Of a DNA stretch of 64,000 bases, positions 41,789-53,752 are shown in pieces. Each line of letters starts with the position of its first letter. The first letter of the stretch is position 1. This DNA is from Bryopsis sp. KO-2023 (Eukaryota > Chlorophyta > Ulvophyceae > Bryopsidales > Bryopsidaceae): assembly GCA_030272585.1 (NCBI GenBank), contig BSYQ01000007.1, positions 1,926,001 through 1,990,000 on the forward strand, written 5' to 3'. Under the pieces are notes generated by a model, which saw nothing but the letters and a program-made list of their open reading frames with translations, ran no database searches and was not told the DNA's origin. The position numbers were made by a program, and so were the translations under genes.

Positions 41789-44700
41789 ATGAGTTTGGAA
41801 AAAAGCGTTCTTTTTGTTTTTTTCGCCCTGGCGTTCTTCTGCAACCGGTCGTCGTCGCAACTGATCGACACGCGGAGAGCAGAGAAGGCGGCGGCGGAGT
41901 CTTACGTAAGAGCTTTGGCCAGTCGCGCTGAGAAGCTGCACTCGGCACGGCGAGAGCCCCTCGAAGCCTGTACCTGCTCGGTCCCGAGCTGCTGGATCTG
42001 TGGGTCGGAAAACACCGATGGCATTGAAGGTTGCACTTTGAGCGGTGTCGAGTGTGACGACCAACAGCGCCCAGGTGTCGAAACGACGACAGTTCGAACT
42101 CCGCCGGGGACAGAAACAGAAAACCTGAACGCCAGACTCCGAGAGTCTATCTGTCTGTATCGATCCCTGAAATCTGAAGTGGACGGCAATGATCCCAGCT
42201 TACAAAGGAGCGGAACTACGTACATTGGAACGATGGATGGGCATTTCCGCGCTTGGGTTGGGGAGGAAACCGACGTCGAGGGGAAAAACGGAGAAGAAGC
42301 GTCTGATGGAGACGAAGAGAGTTGTTCCGATTTCGATCCCAGGTGGCGGCGTTGGTTCGTGGCGCCCAGCACCGGCCCAAAAGACGTCGTCATAGGCGTC
42401 GACACGTCCGCGGCGATGCTGCGCGAAGTCGCTGGCACATCTCGTTGGCTGAGGATTTCCAAGGCGATCGGAACCCTTTGTGGTTCTTTCACGAGCGCCG
42501 ATTTCTTTAACGTCGTGGGTTTCGCGAACTCTGCCCAGACCGTCTTCCCAACCGGCCTCGTCAGCGGCGTCCGTGGAAACGCGGGGGAGAAATTGAGATC
42601 GGGAATAGGGCAGTTGATGGCGCGAGGCGATCGGCCACCAGCATCGAATCTCCAGACTGCCTTGAGCTCCGCGTTCGACATGCTTGAGCCATCTGATCAA
42701 GTGGGGGGCTCATCAGCATGCACCAAGGTGCTGTTGCTGATCGTCGCCAAAATCGACTGTGGATATCAAACCCCAGGTGACCTGCAGTGGATCGTGCGTC
42801 AGTGTAAACCAGATTATCATCCCAAAATCAATATTATGTATATAAATATGTAGATATTGACGACCTATTGCCCAGAAAAAACAACCCATGTTCCGGACCA
42901 ACACAAAAAAAGCAGAAAAGAACTTTTTTGGACAGATTCAAGGTGAAATCTAAGTTAAGGAGTGTTGCGCTGCCGTAGGTGCTGCTTGCAATGACCCTGA
43001 AGCCGTGCACCGTTTCATCAGTGCAAAGCAAAGGAACCTAGTCAAGAAAACCGGCCAAAAAGCGATGATTTTTACGATTGGGATAGGTAGGCACAGGGGG
43101 GGAGGCAGCTTGGGGTATTCCAGCTCAAACACTGTACAGATTTACCCGTAAGGAGATTTTCCTACAGTATGACTCATGTGTTTTTTGGCATGGGTGGAGC
43201 AAGAATTCGACCTGGCTTCCTGACCCCCTTCATGAAAGCATGCATTGTTCTATGTTTGTTGCAAATCCCAGGTGGTGATGTGGATGACTCTCTTTTGCAA
43301 CAGATAGCTTGCAGAAATCTGGGTTCCTACGTTCACGTTCCGGATGGGGAAGACCCCTTGCCAGCTTTGACCTCTTATCAAGCATTCCTGGCAGCCGGCC
43401 GAATATCGAAAGATGCTGTATGGCTGACTCCAGAGGATGGCGACCCAGGGGAAAGAGAAGAACAGGTCGCTATCCTTGCCAGACCCTTTTACAGTGAGAA
43501 TGAAACCGGGGTTTTTCTGGGGGTGGTGGCACATGAAGTCGCTATGTCCAGCATACGGTTGGAGTGGCCGGATGCTGTGCGGACCTGCGAGGAGGTGGAT
43601 TCTTCTGCATGTCGATTACAGGTATATTCTCTTTTGAAAAATGCATGCACGGAAGCACGTAAATTGCCAATTGAAAAATAACAACAAAGAGGTGGGGCCC
43701 ACAGGTGCCGGATCACTGGCACATTGTTTGAGTTTAAGAAAATGTTGAAATGGATGTGGGTTTTTAAAGAAAGAAACGATTGTGGTTGGGAAAGGTTTCT
43801 TGGACATCGTTTGGAGCCCCCCTTCTCTGTCGGGTAAGCGCATGCATCGATCTGTTCAAAGATTCCTATTAGGAGGGGGGGGGGGCGGGGGGAAGCCCGT
43901 TTCAGTTCCACACAGACCGGCAATTTGAATGGTGTTGTGCATCCAGGCGATTCGACAATACGTGGGGTCGGGCGAGACATGCGTGGCTCAAAACCTGCCC
44001 AACATTCCTTGCTACAAATTCAACACAAAATGGTACTGGGTGGTTTCGCCAACTACCCGAAAGTCGTGGACTGGTGCTCAGATTCTGTGCAAGGGTCAAG
44101 GGGGGGAACTGGCGTTCGCAGAGTCAGACATGGAGCTGGGAATGCTAGCAACTGTGGCCCATTCGTTGGGGTCTTGGGTTGGGGCCAAGAAATCCCCCGA
44201 TGGTGCATTCAGATGGGAAGGCAATGGGGTAATTTCTTTCACGAAATTTTGTTGTGCATGTGCCATTCTTGCACATTACGATTTGGTTTTGATCACTAAT
44301 ATGCGCCTCATCAAATCAAAAATTCATACCTAAGCCATTTGAAATTTTCAAAAAGAAAATAAAAAATGCGAATAGTATTGTGATGTACGTTTATCAGACA
44401 GAGCTTTGCAAGTACTCGAAGCATTTTCCTGGGGGATTTTGCCGCCGAAAGCTTTGCCAGAAACTCGGGAGACAAAAAAAAATGAAAAAAAATGAAAAAA
44501 AATCAAATTGAGAGGACGTTTTCTGTTCTACTTTCCTCTCTTTTCTTCAAGAAAAGGTAAGTTGCCTTGAGCGATGGAGAGGATCCATGTTGGTGTCTGT
44601 TGGTCTGACCAACTCGTATCATCTCCTGCAGGCTAGTGAAGTAAAGTCTGACTATTGGGCACGAAGCCACCCGGATAGCGGGAAAGAATGTGCCAGAATT

Positions 44701-45252
44701 GACCCCCGAGGCCTAAATCGCAACATGGTCACCGATGATTGCAACAAGGAACTCCCCTTCATTTGCAAATTCGACGTCGAGCCCGATGTTTGTGGCCAAG
44801 CCTCTGTGTCGATTTCTGAAAATCGCATCTACCCAAAATGTAAGAAGGAGCAAGCCATGATGCAAGCCATTGAGCCCATCGAGGAGATTTCGACAGTCTT
44901 GCCAGGGCAAGCTCCCTGCCCCTTGGAATCAACCCAATTGAATGGGGGGAATGCATGTTCTGGAGGGACAAACAAGCAAATCAAACGGAAGCCGGTCGAA
45001 AAAATCAAAGGAAGGGAATACAAGCAGAGCGGGGGAAAACTAGGAAAGGAAAGTGGGTACCTCATTGAGGATGACGTGAAATCAGACAAGGCTTCTGAGG
45101 CGAAAATTTTGGGAATGGATAAGATATTGTTGGGGTGCATAGCGGGTGCTGGTGGAGTGATCGTGTTGGGTCTGGCTTTGATGCTGTCTCTACGGATCAA
45201 GCGAAGGATGCGCGTGCCCACAAGGCCACCTCAATGGGAAACCCCCTCCTGA
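41789..45252 (+). CDS. Surface protein with alpha2/delta-like VWA region, C-type lectin domain and one TM helix
   Basis: Five exons: 41789-42776, 42979-43086, 43272-43621, 43947-44228, 44632-45252; 782 residues, all phases matching. Residues 1-24 (MSLEKSVLFVFFALAFFC...) are a signal peptide. A Cys-rich stretch (60-90) is followed by TTYIGTMDGHFRAWVG and FDPRWRRWFVAP, then PKDVVIGVDTSAAM, which is the order seen in calcium-channel alpha2/delta subunits (VWA_N then VWA). The MIDAS reads D-T-S-A-A, so the second Ser of DxSxS is Ala and metal binding may be weak. After VWA, IACRNLGSYVHVP also resembles alpha2/delta. A C-type lectin-like domain spans about 490-625 (five Cys, WTGAQILCKGQGGELA, CNKELPFICKF). 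A Lys-rich stalk leads to a TM helix at about 741-763 and a basic tail. This is a predicted receptor or channel-associated protein at the cell surface. Confidence 0.88.
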
Positions 45253-46500
45253 AAGCTACGCTAATGTTTTTTGCACATCAAGCAAGAACTGCATGAGATA
45301 TGCCGATCCAGTCAAGGGTCAGAGCATGTCTTTCCTTTCATTTTTTTGATGGTTGGTGGATGCTTTCGTGGGGTGTGTGTGGAGGGGGGGGTTGCGATCA
45401 GCTAATCATTGATCAGGCACGCTTGGATTTCCCTATTTGCAGGAAATAGGTGAAGAGCTTTCCTGTGTTCTCTCAAACCCAAGAATTTTCATTTCGATTG
45501 TCAGAAGTGTTTTTTTTGTTTTGTTTTGCTTTTCTTTTAGAGTGTGGGGATATTAAGAAAAGATAGTATTGGCTGAGGGGGAGGGTGCCTGCTGGTAGGT
45601 TTATGCGAGAATGTTTACTTATTTTTCGAGTTTTGTGCTGGGTATATCATGTGGGTATTGCGACACCCCTCCAGTCTGAGTTTGCAGAATGAATCTTGAC
45701 GTTTTGAGGGAAAAGAATGAATTGAAGCCAGTGGGTACTGTGTATGTACATTCAGTGTTTGTACAAGTATCAAAAAAAAAACTTGATCTCATTAGGGGGA
45801 TGGGGATGGTGGATGGCAAAAGAACACCGAAGATGGTAGGGGATATTAATTTGCGATATTAGTTCAATGGATTTCATTGTACCCGAACGAATCTTGTTTA
45901 CTGTTGAGAAGGAGAAGGCAAAAGATGCGACTGCCACTCTGCTACAGCATTATTGTTGAATGGCGGCTGGGGGCTGTTTCATTTTATTGTGGTGGTCTGG
46001 AATCACCTGCCTGTGCTGGATTCAGAGCATTTCCTTCCATCCAGTCCACATAAGTGTTCCTATTGAGGTTCGTTACCGAGTGAGGTGAAAATCTTATGAG
46101 CAGATCTACAAGCGCCATTATGGTAATTCAACAACTGTATATTCTCAAAACGAGGTCTGGCAGCACAGCCAAAAACAAGGGGCCAATGCCTCTCTTTTGC
46201 TGTGGGTTGTACTTATTGATTGATTTAGAGACCAGGCCAAGCACCCTCAAAAGATGATTGTGTTATTTTACAAGATTCTCTAAACCATTAGACAAGTCTC
46301 TGCCTCACCATCTTCCTGGGACATTACCAATCTAAACATGAATTTACAATACAAACAGAGCACAAAAAAGCTCTTGATAAATACATTCCAAGTTACAAGC
46401 CCTAAACCGAAAAGAAATTTGGAAATAATAAACTGAACTCCTAAAAACTTTAACACGTACACCCCCTGTCCCCTCCTTCCGGCTGCAACTGTCCAGCCCC
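45253..46500. other. Convergent intergenic region
   Basis: About 1.25 kb between the 3' ends of the VWA/lectin gene and the Rieske oxygenase gene. No exon supported. It should contain both 3' UTRs and polyadenylation sites. Confidence 0.6.
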
Positions 46501-48099
46501 TCAACGCTCACCATGAATATATCCAGTGTATATAAATTTTTGTTTCGTGGAGTTCACCACAGAATCCAAAACACCGAGCAAAGCCAGGCCGCCAGCAAAA
46601 AGCACCATTTCTTTCGAAACTGGGTCCACACCCCTCCCTAACAACCCAGCCATGTTCACCAGCAAACCAACCCCCACAACTTTGATGGCTTTTTGCGTGT
46701 TCTCCATTGCATTCAGGATGGACATGCATGACGGGCAGTTTTTGGTATGCTGTTCGAATCGATTGATGATTTCAGTTTTGTCCAAATCCACTGGAGGCAA
46801 AGACGTGTCGCCAGAATAATCCGGTCCCCCACCTGACATTTTTGCCCACCATCTCCTCCATGCAATGATGCTTTGATCGGACTGATTCGGTAGGTAGTAC
46901 CTCCTCAACAGTTGATCGCTTGTGCCAGAAAGCTTGGTGTTCCGATTTTGCTTGTACACCAAAACGGTATCCCCGTCAAACACCTCCATCAGCAACAGAT
47001 GCATGAACGATTTCAAGGGAGAGTCCAAGAATTTGCTCAGCATGGCTGGGAAAGGCTTCACCAAGCCGTTGGTTATCAATCTGGTGGTGTTGGCGTCGAT
47101 GGGCACCATGTAGAAGTAAAGCAAGCTGAACATCCCCATGTCCCGGGGGGTCAAAAACCTGATCAAACATGGCGAAACGAAACCGATTTCTTGCACGCTT
47201 GCGTTTTTCTGGTCTTGGTACCATTCCAATTTGAACCCCCAATCCTCGTCCTCGTTTAAATCCTTGTTGACGTCCCAAATCTTGAAGTGGTTCGCTTGGG
47301 GGATGTTTCGATCGTAGGCCACCCCATGGTGGGCGTATGGCAAGTGCGACTGGTCGCACACGTTTTCCAACCACATGTCGAAACTGCCCGGCAAGTCGCG
47401 AACGAAATACCAGTGCAGGTTGGCGACGTCATTTTCCTCCCACGTCTGGTCGAACTCTGGCAAGAGTGGGGCAGGCGTGACGGCGCTTTCCACGTACGCC
47501 TCCGCACCGCTTTCCCCCCATACCCAAACCAGTCCTTGACGCACTTGGACGGGGTAGGTCGTGGCGTGGGCTCTTCTGTTCGAGCAAGCGGCGTCCTGTG
47601 TTCCAGCATACCTCGCTTGAGGGATGTCCACGCAACTCCCGTCAGAACCGAACCGCCAGCCGTGGTATGAGCACATCAGCGTGCCGTCTGCCGGGTTGAT
47701 TCGACCTTCAGACAACGGAACCATTCTGTGCGGGCAGACGTCCTCGAAAGCGCGCCAATCACCTCGACCATCGCGCCACAGCACGATTTCTTTCCCCAGA
47801 AGTCTCACAGCGTGGGGGAGGGAGGGATCGAGGTCACCAACAACCGCGAGTGGGTACCATTGCTTCGTCCAGTTGACGACCGATGGCTGATCCTCAGAGG
47901 GCTCGGGTTCTTTTGCGTCCGTTGCCTGGCTGCCATCGATCCTGGCGACTTTCAAAGTTCCCCTCTCGCGATTCTTTCTCGTGCTACCCGGCCCTGCGGT
48001 TTTCCTGCTCAGAGGCACCCGCCTTGGCGATGCGCCAACGAACGTCGCGTCTCGGGTCGACGTTCTTGTCTCGACGAATTGATGCTGTGACAGTCGCAT
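46501..48099 (-). CDS. PAO: Plastid Rieske oxygenase of the pheophorbide a oxygenase / TIC55 / PTC52 family
   Basis: One exon, 532 residues from ATG at 48099. Residues 1-60 are Ser/Thr/Arg-rich, as in a chloroplast transit peptide. The Rieske [2Fe-2S] site is C122-x-H124 and C143-x2-H146 (VCPHRMVPLSEGRI...MCSYHGW). The mononuclear iron site shows as ENVCDQSHLPYAHHG (H252, H257). Near the C-terminus HTKNCPSC (C455, C458) is the redox CxxC that marks the PAO/TIC55/PTC52 subfamily, followed by two hydrophobic segments (about 473-487, 498-513) for thylakoid or envelope anchoring. PAO opens the chlorin ring of pheophorbide a during chlorophyll breakdown with ferredoxin as donor; TIC55 and PTC52 act on other chlorophyll catabolites or in import. 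The PLSEGRI motif is PAO-like, but the exact substrate cannot be settled from the sequence. No introns, unlike most neighbours. Confidence 0.9.
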   Translation of the reverse strand: MRLSQHQFVETRTSTRDATFVGASPRRVPLSRKTAGPGSTRKNRERGTLKVARIDGSQATDAKEPEPSEDQPSVVNWTKQWYPLAVVGDLDPSLPHAVRLLGKEIVLWRDGRGDWRAFEDVCPHRMVPLSEGRINPADGTLMCSYHGWRFGSDGSCVDIPQARYAGTQDAACSNRRAHATTYPVQVRQGLVWVWGESGAEAYVESAVTPAPLLPEFDQTWEENDVANLHWYFVRDLPGSFDMWLENVCDQSHLPYAHHGVAYDRNIPQANHFKIWDVNKDLNEDEDWGFKLEWYQDQKNASVQEIGFVSPCLIRFLTPRDMGMFSLLYFYMVPIDANTTRLITNGLVKPFPAMLSKFLDSPLKSFMHLLLMEVFDGDTVLVYKQNRNTKLSGTSDQLLRRYYLPNQSDQSIIAWRRWWAKMSGGGPDYSGDTSLPPVDLDKTEIINRFEQHTKNCPSCMSILNAMENTQKAIKVVGVGLLVNMAGLLGRGVDPVSKEMVLFAGGLALLGVLDSVVNSTKQKFIYTGYIHGER

Positions 48100-49202
48100 T
48101 GTGTTTGGTTGGAAGTGAAGAAGGCAGGGGCTGGCTTTTCACAGCGAATAAGGCTGCCAGTAGCTAAACACATGGCAGTCGTAAACCGACTGCAACCGGA
48201 AGAGGACGGGTGCAGTGGACGTGACTTGTTGATGCATCAGAGTGATGCCAGCAACACAAATGACGTCACACCAATGCACGTGCCGTGCAACCGCAGCTGA
48301 TTCCAAAGCTCGAAATGTCGTTTTTGCCTTTTTTTCCACTTTCGATCTCCCATTTCGATTTCGATCACTGTGGCCCTTCCTTGATGAAAGAACCAATCAA
48401 AAGAATGGGGACCTAACCCCAACATAAAACTATATACTGTTGGGCTGTAGATTCCGATGGGCTGAGGAGAGACAGTCAGTTTGGGAGAGGTGGTACATTG
48501 AGACGTAAATGCAACTGTTTAGTCATGGTTCAGGGTCAGAGGAATCGGGAAGGATAAGGTGGTGGCTGTGAGAGAAGAAACTGACTCTTGTAAAAAGTTT
48601 GGTAGCAACTTTGTGTCTCGAGGGTCTTACAATACCCAAAAAATTCCTTCACAAGAAACCATATTTTCAAAGGCCCTAGACATCATAATAAAACAATAAA
48701 TCTGTGAGAAAACTTATGGGCTGGAAAAAGGGGGAGGGAGGGAAGCCATTCCAAAACTGCACTCCCAAAATGGTGTATTGGATGAGGATGGAGCCCACTT
48801 TGTCTTCTTCCAAGTGGAAAATGACAACCGACCAGAAAACGCCACTGTTTTTTTTCCTCAGCTCCATACATCATGCCCATTCACCAGCAATCAGCGATAG
48901 ACGTTCAAAAGAACTTTTGATGACTCATCAGAAACAGGATTACATGGACCAATGAGTCATAATATATTGTCCAATGTGGTGTATTGCTCCGGGTACATCT
49001 CAATCTTGAACTTCCAAGTCATGACTAATCGTCTTGCGCCGCAGGACGCACTTGGTGGTGACTAGAAACTGGCAAAACAAACCACTGCAGAACGAATGCT
49101 CTTTTGCTTTTTCGTTTTGCTTGCACCGAACCGCCAGTGAGATCTGTTGTCGACGCCAATTCTGCCGAGACAAGTTTGTTTCAACGTGCGGAGGTTGAAA
49201 GC
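48100..49202. promoter_or_regulatory. Divergent intergenic region (oxygenase / coiled-coil gene)
   Basis: About 1.1 kb shared by two divergent genes. Contains ACGT-core motifs near the oxygenase (see next entry). No exon supported. Confidence 0.5.
48261..48282. promoter_or_regulatory. Candidate bZIP/bHLH sites: TGACGTCA and CACGTG
   Basis: A palindromic TGACGTCA (48261-48268) and a palindromic CACGTG G-box (48277-48282) lie 9 bp apart, about 160-180 bp upstream of the oxygenase ATG. In land plants G-box factors control PAO and other light or stress genes. Role here is inference; such 6-8-mers also occur by chance. Confidence 0.35.
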
Positions 49203-50505
49203 ATGGAACAGGTGGGTCTATCGTGTCGCTCTTGGTTCTGCAATTGATTCGTTCAAGGTCTTCTTCTTGTTATTTTGCTGATGTGGAGTTCCTATCGTTT
49301 ATTTTGGACACTGCTTCGTTTCGACGAGCGTCTCCTGGCTGCCAGTTCTCGCGCCAAAGTCGGCGGTCGTTATTTTTCCCTTTCAAAATCACTCGCACGA
49401 TTTGGCGGACGCCGTGTTGATGATACCCTGTCGTTCTTTTGGGAGGAACGAATCTTCTCTTGCCACCGTTTCGCTTGGCTGGGGAAACTCCCTTTGGGTG
49501 CTGTGTGCATGCATGTTTATTTCCTTGCCACCGGTTTTTAGGTGACAGCCCTACACCAGGAGCTCAGCGACATCTTCGAAACAGCTAGAGAAGAGCTCGA
49601 CACCCCCCCCTCGGAACATGACTTGGAACCAGCCTGGTGGGAGGATGTGTTCTCGGGTGCTGGCCAGTTCTTTGACGATGACACTGAACTGCCGTCAGCA
49701 CTCGGAACAACACGGACCTTCAGGCGGCCAGGACAGGTTCCCCTCCTCGACTTGTCGTCAATCGTCGACACAGGTCCTCAGCCCCCACGCCTGCCACAAA
49801 CCCAGTCTCGGCCCGAAGACGAGATCGGGTTCCTCTACACGCAGCTAGAGGAATCTCGATCGGAGAACAGGAGGCTCAACCAGACTGTGGAGAGCTTGAA
49901 GGTGAGGAAGCAAATTCTTTCTGAGATAACATGGCTTCAATCTTTGTTGTGTTGCTCCTGTTTTCGGATATTTGGGTGTGTTCTTGGTTTCATGACCCTT
50001 TTTTCCTCTTAAAATGCTACAGGTGTCAAAGGAGGACTTGAACACAGAAGTCATGGAGCTGTGGAAAAGCCTCAATCAAGGCATTCTTCAGAACCACAAG
50101 CTGGGATCAAGCATTGAAGACCTTCGGACCCAGCTTTATGTGGCCAAGGCAGACATCAGTTCTCTGCAGGGGGCCCTGGAGAGGAGTGAAGCGGAGAGAG
50201 CTGATGTCGAGGGTCAGCTCCTTTCAGCGAATCGACGGCTTGCTGAGGTGGAGAATGCTGCGATGGCTACCAGGTCCAGCATTATGGCTGTTGGTGGAGA
50301 GGGTGACTGCTTGGAGGGGCTGCCACAAGTCAGTCAGACCCTGGAGGTGGAGAGAGCAGAGAGCGAGAAGGTGAATTGCTCTGCTGGGTCCTCTCTGCTG
50401 GATGCTGAGGGAGGGATCCAGGAGACAAAAAAGTGGTGGAGGAATAGTTGGGTGCATGGCGTTGCAATCATAGGCATCGTCGTGTTTGCTTTCAAAAAGC
50501 TTTAA
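49203..50505 (+). CDS. Tail-anchored coiled-coil protein
   Basis: Three exons: 49203-49211 (only Met-Glu-Gln), 49542-49901, 50023-50505; 283 residues; all joins phase 0. The first third is acidic with aromatic residues (WWEDVFSGAGQFFDDD) and a Pro/Gln-rich linker. From about residue 100 heptad repeats predict a coiled coil (FLYTQLEESRSENRRLNQTV, IEDLRTQLYVAKADISSLQG, AERADVEGQLLSANRRLAEV). The last 20 residues (VHGVAIIGIVVFAFKKL) form a hydrophobic anchor with a short basic end, the pattern of tail-anchored proteins inserted after translation into ER, mitochondrial or plastid membrane. Family not recognised; golgin- or tether-like roles are possible. The 9-nt first exon is inferred from the in-frame ATG followed by GTGGGT and could be replaced by another upstream exon. 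Confidence 0.72.
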
Positions 50506-53500
50506 AACTGTTTTGTTCTCTTAGGCTGAAAAAAAATTTATCAAAAGCAAAAAAAAAAAAATGGGGATAGGTGGGATTGCATTATGTTGTTTTCGGAATC
50601 TGTTGGGGTTAGGTGGGGATTCAGCCGAGACTGCAAAAAAAAATCATAAAAGCAAAAAAAATAAAAAAAATGGGGATAGGTGGGATTGCAATATGTTATT
50701 TTCAAAATCTGTTGGGGTTAGGTGGGGAAATTCAGCCGAGACTGCAAAAAAAACTAAAGAAGCAAAAAAAAAAAGGGGTTAGGTGGGGAAATTCAGCCAA
50801 GGCTGAAAAAAATTATAAAAGAAAAAAAAATGGGGTTAGGTTGGATTACATTATGTTATTTTCAAAATCTGTTTGGGGCAGGTGGGGACTCAATTTCTTA
50901 TTGTCAGATTATGTTCGAGTGAATCATAATCAAGGGGAAAAAAATGACAGATACTCAAGAGGGAAGAATATTCAAAATTAAAAGAGAAAAAAAAAGACAT
51001 GATGGAGGTGGAGTGACTTGTGGAGCAGGAATCAGGAATCAATTTTGTGGAGCAATTTGAGGAGCGATGGGCGGTGGCAGCAGTACCAAGTTTGCCAGGT
51101 GGTGATTGTGGAATCGTCGGTGGAGGCTGGATCCTACAAGGGAGGATCCATCATGATTAGTCATATTTGTTTTCATTTGTTTATCTACAAAGAAAGTGCA
51201 TATTACCTTCAAAATCATCAGGAGGATTGTATTCATTCTGGCACAAGCGATATTTTGGCAATACGGCAAAGGAGATGTGTGCAGAATTGGGTGGAGCGAT
51301 CGCTGAACTCCCCCGATATGAACAACTGTTGTGATGTTGGTGAGTACTGCCTGCTGTGGTGTTGACTTTTATTGTTTATTTATAATTATTTATTGGGTTT
51401 CGCGTGAATACGAAAACAAGAGATTCAGCTCAGTTTGGATATATAATTTGGATCATGTGACAAAAACAACAGCTCAGCATTGAATGAATCTTTGCAGCAT
51501 ATTCTGTGCAGTGAATAGTACAGGGCTGTTCCCCCTGAGTAACGTTCATCCAATCCTTCGCGGGCTGAAATGAATCTCATTTTTTGTGGTTGCTGATATG
51601 TACAGGGATAAAATGCTGAAGACAGGAATCAGGAATCAGGAATATGCCTTCATGTTGAAGTCAATCGTGTATGTTTATATTGGAGGAGGAATAATTGGAG
51701 CAGGGATAAGAGTGTCAATTTATCCTGTGCCTGTGAAACCTGTTCATAAGGTGAGGACCAGATGAGCTGCCGATTAACCAAACACTGTTTATAGTATTGC
51801 ATGCACAAATCACATTTTATTGCAAAATCAAGCCAATTGGAGGCTTGGATTCGAATATGAGATCACAACGTATGGTCACAATGGTCCACCTCCGATGAAA
51901 AGTGAATGTCTGTCTATTTTTTTGTTAAAAATATGGTACAACCACCCAGGTGAAATTGTACGATTGCTTGGTGATGTGCATGGCTTCCCAAGGAGAGTTT
52001 TGACTGCTGATCAGTTAATTTTTTTGGTGGTTGGCAGGGTGATTTGGAGAAAGTCGAGCCCAGTCGCTCAGGAGAAGAAACAATGGTGGTGCTATCAAGC
52101 CTACATCTGTGGATAGGAAGATTTCAAAACTGTCAAAAATGCTGTGCTCAAGACAAGCTCTACATACATGGCGGTGAATGGATTGAATGAATACCCACAC
52201 TGGACCACAGATATTGGACCATTACCACTGATTCAAGATGGATTTTTGTGGATGAACCTCGTTTATGGAAGTTTACTTGCGAAGAGGAATTCGCATCCAA
52301 GGGGGTCGGTCTATTTCTTTTGGGTGGAGAAAAGTGAGTGACGATAGGACAGTCCATTGCTTGAAATCTGTTCCAGCTCAATCTCAATCTGGAGAAGAAA
52401 AGAAGTGTGGCGATAGGACAGCCCGATGTCTGACATCTGGACATTCTTTTTGGAGATAATATAAAAAGTTGTTTCATTATTGTGTTATTCAAAAGATGGT
52501 AGAGATCTTGCTGGAAAAAACAGATGGGTCCCCCCCGAAGGGCAGATAAGTCGGAATCCCCTCCTGTCAGGGTTTCAGTGATGACACTGAAATTAGCAAT
52601 ATCCCCTGAAGCCATGGAACAGACGAAAACATTTCTGACAAACTTGCCGCCAGACCGAGCTCTCCAGACAGCTGAAGTAGTTTCATTTTTTTTCGGGGGG
52701 GGGGGCAGAGCAGTAAAATCTCCGTCTCAGTTTCCATAACAAAAATCGTGAATCAGCTTTTCGCTTTTGTGCAAAAATAAAGACAAGGGCTATGTGTCCA
52801 AAGATTTGCAACACTTGGATTGATGATTCAATAGAGAAAACTGACACGAAAACCACCGTCCTTTGCCAAATCGCTGCTCCACCCTCAGCCTCGTTCCCTA
52901 CAAACTCCACATGTTCAATTGCGACAGATGCTTTGGAGCGCGCCCCCACCGCCCAGCTCCACTGATGTGTTGTTCAAAAATGTGGTGTTGACTACTTTTC
53001 CCACACAATCGGTGCACCTCACCCCTCCTTCTCTGTTTTGTTTTTTTTTTAATTAAATTTCTATTGACAACTTTTCAATTTTCTTTTTTGCCACTGCTGG
53101 ACGTTTGTGTGCATCTTGAAAATGTTATTTTTTTGAATAAATACGGAACATGTGAATAATTTGCTTCTATAGTTGTCTAAGGGTAATAACATTTGATAAA
53201 AATGACCAGTGAAGCTCACAAATCCCGAATTTGCACTGCATCATTCTCTTTTTTTTTCTCTTTTTCTTGGTTGCAAGTTTGTCCACTGATCCTTTCACCC
53301 ATCAGTAAACCCCCCCTGCTCAGAATTCAGACTGTAAACTATTAAAAAATAAAACAGAAAAAAACAAACAGGTATTTTTTCTCTCTGTCTCCAAACTTTT
53401 ACAAGATGCTTCCTGTTTTTTGTTTTGTTTTTTTTTTCTCTCTTTTTTTTTGTATTGCTTTCTCTCTTCTCGAATTCTCCCGAACCCAAACCCAAATACC

Positions 53501-53752
53501 TGCATTCAAAAATCCACTTGAACAAAGAATAACAACAACAATGAGACAAAAAATAACGGCGACGGTAACCGCACCGATAACATTGCCCCCCCACTACAAA
53601 GACAGCGACTAGGAATCCCCAAAATATGAACCCCATATTTTTCCCCTCTTCCAATAGCTGTTCAAAAACAGCGCCACAGGCAGACAGAAAGACCATCCCC
53701 CTGGCTGCGTGAATTTTCTTAAAACTAAGAGTTCGAAAAAAAAACGTAATTG
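50506..53752. other. 3.2 kb convergent intergenic region
   Basis: No exon supported. It starts with a G-rich imperfect tandem repeat (50553-50885). 51.0-51.7 kb has repeated GGAATCAGGAATCA motifs. The last 700 bp before 53753 are pyrimidine-rich on the plus strand and belong to the 3' side of the light-harvesting gene. Confidence 0.6.
50553..50885 (+). repeat. Imperfect tandem repeat, about 90-120 bp unit
   Basis: Units share AAAATGGGGATAGGTGGGAT, TTTTCAAAATCTGTTGGGGT and TAGGTGGGG-ATTCAGCC, ending in an A-rich tract. About three to four degenerate copies with internal deletions, just after the coiled-coil gene. Confidence 0.85.

Noticed and set aside
51018-52615. ORFs of 60-150 codons in the 51-52.6 kb region
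   Set aside because: No domain, no consistent splice joins, and simple GGAATCA repeats in the DNA.
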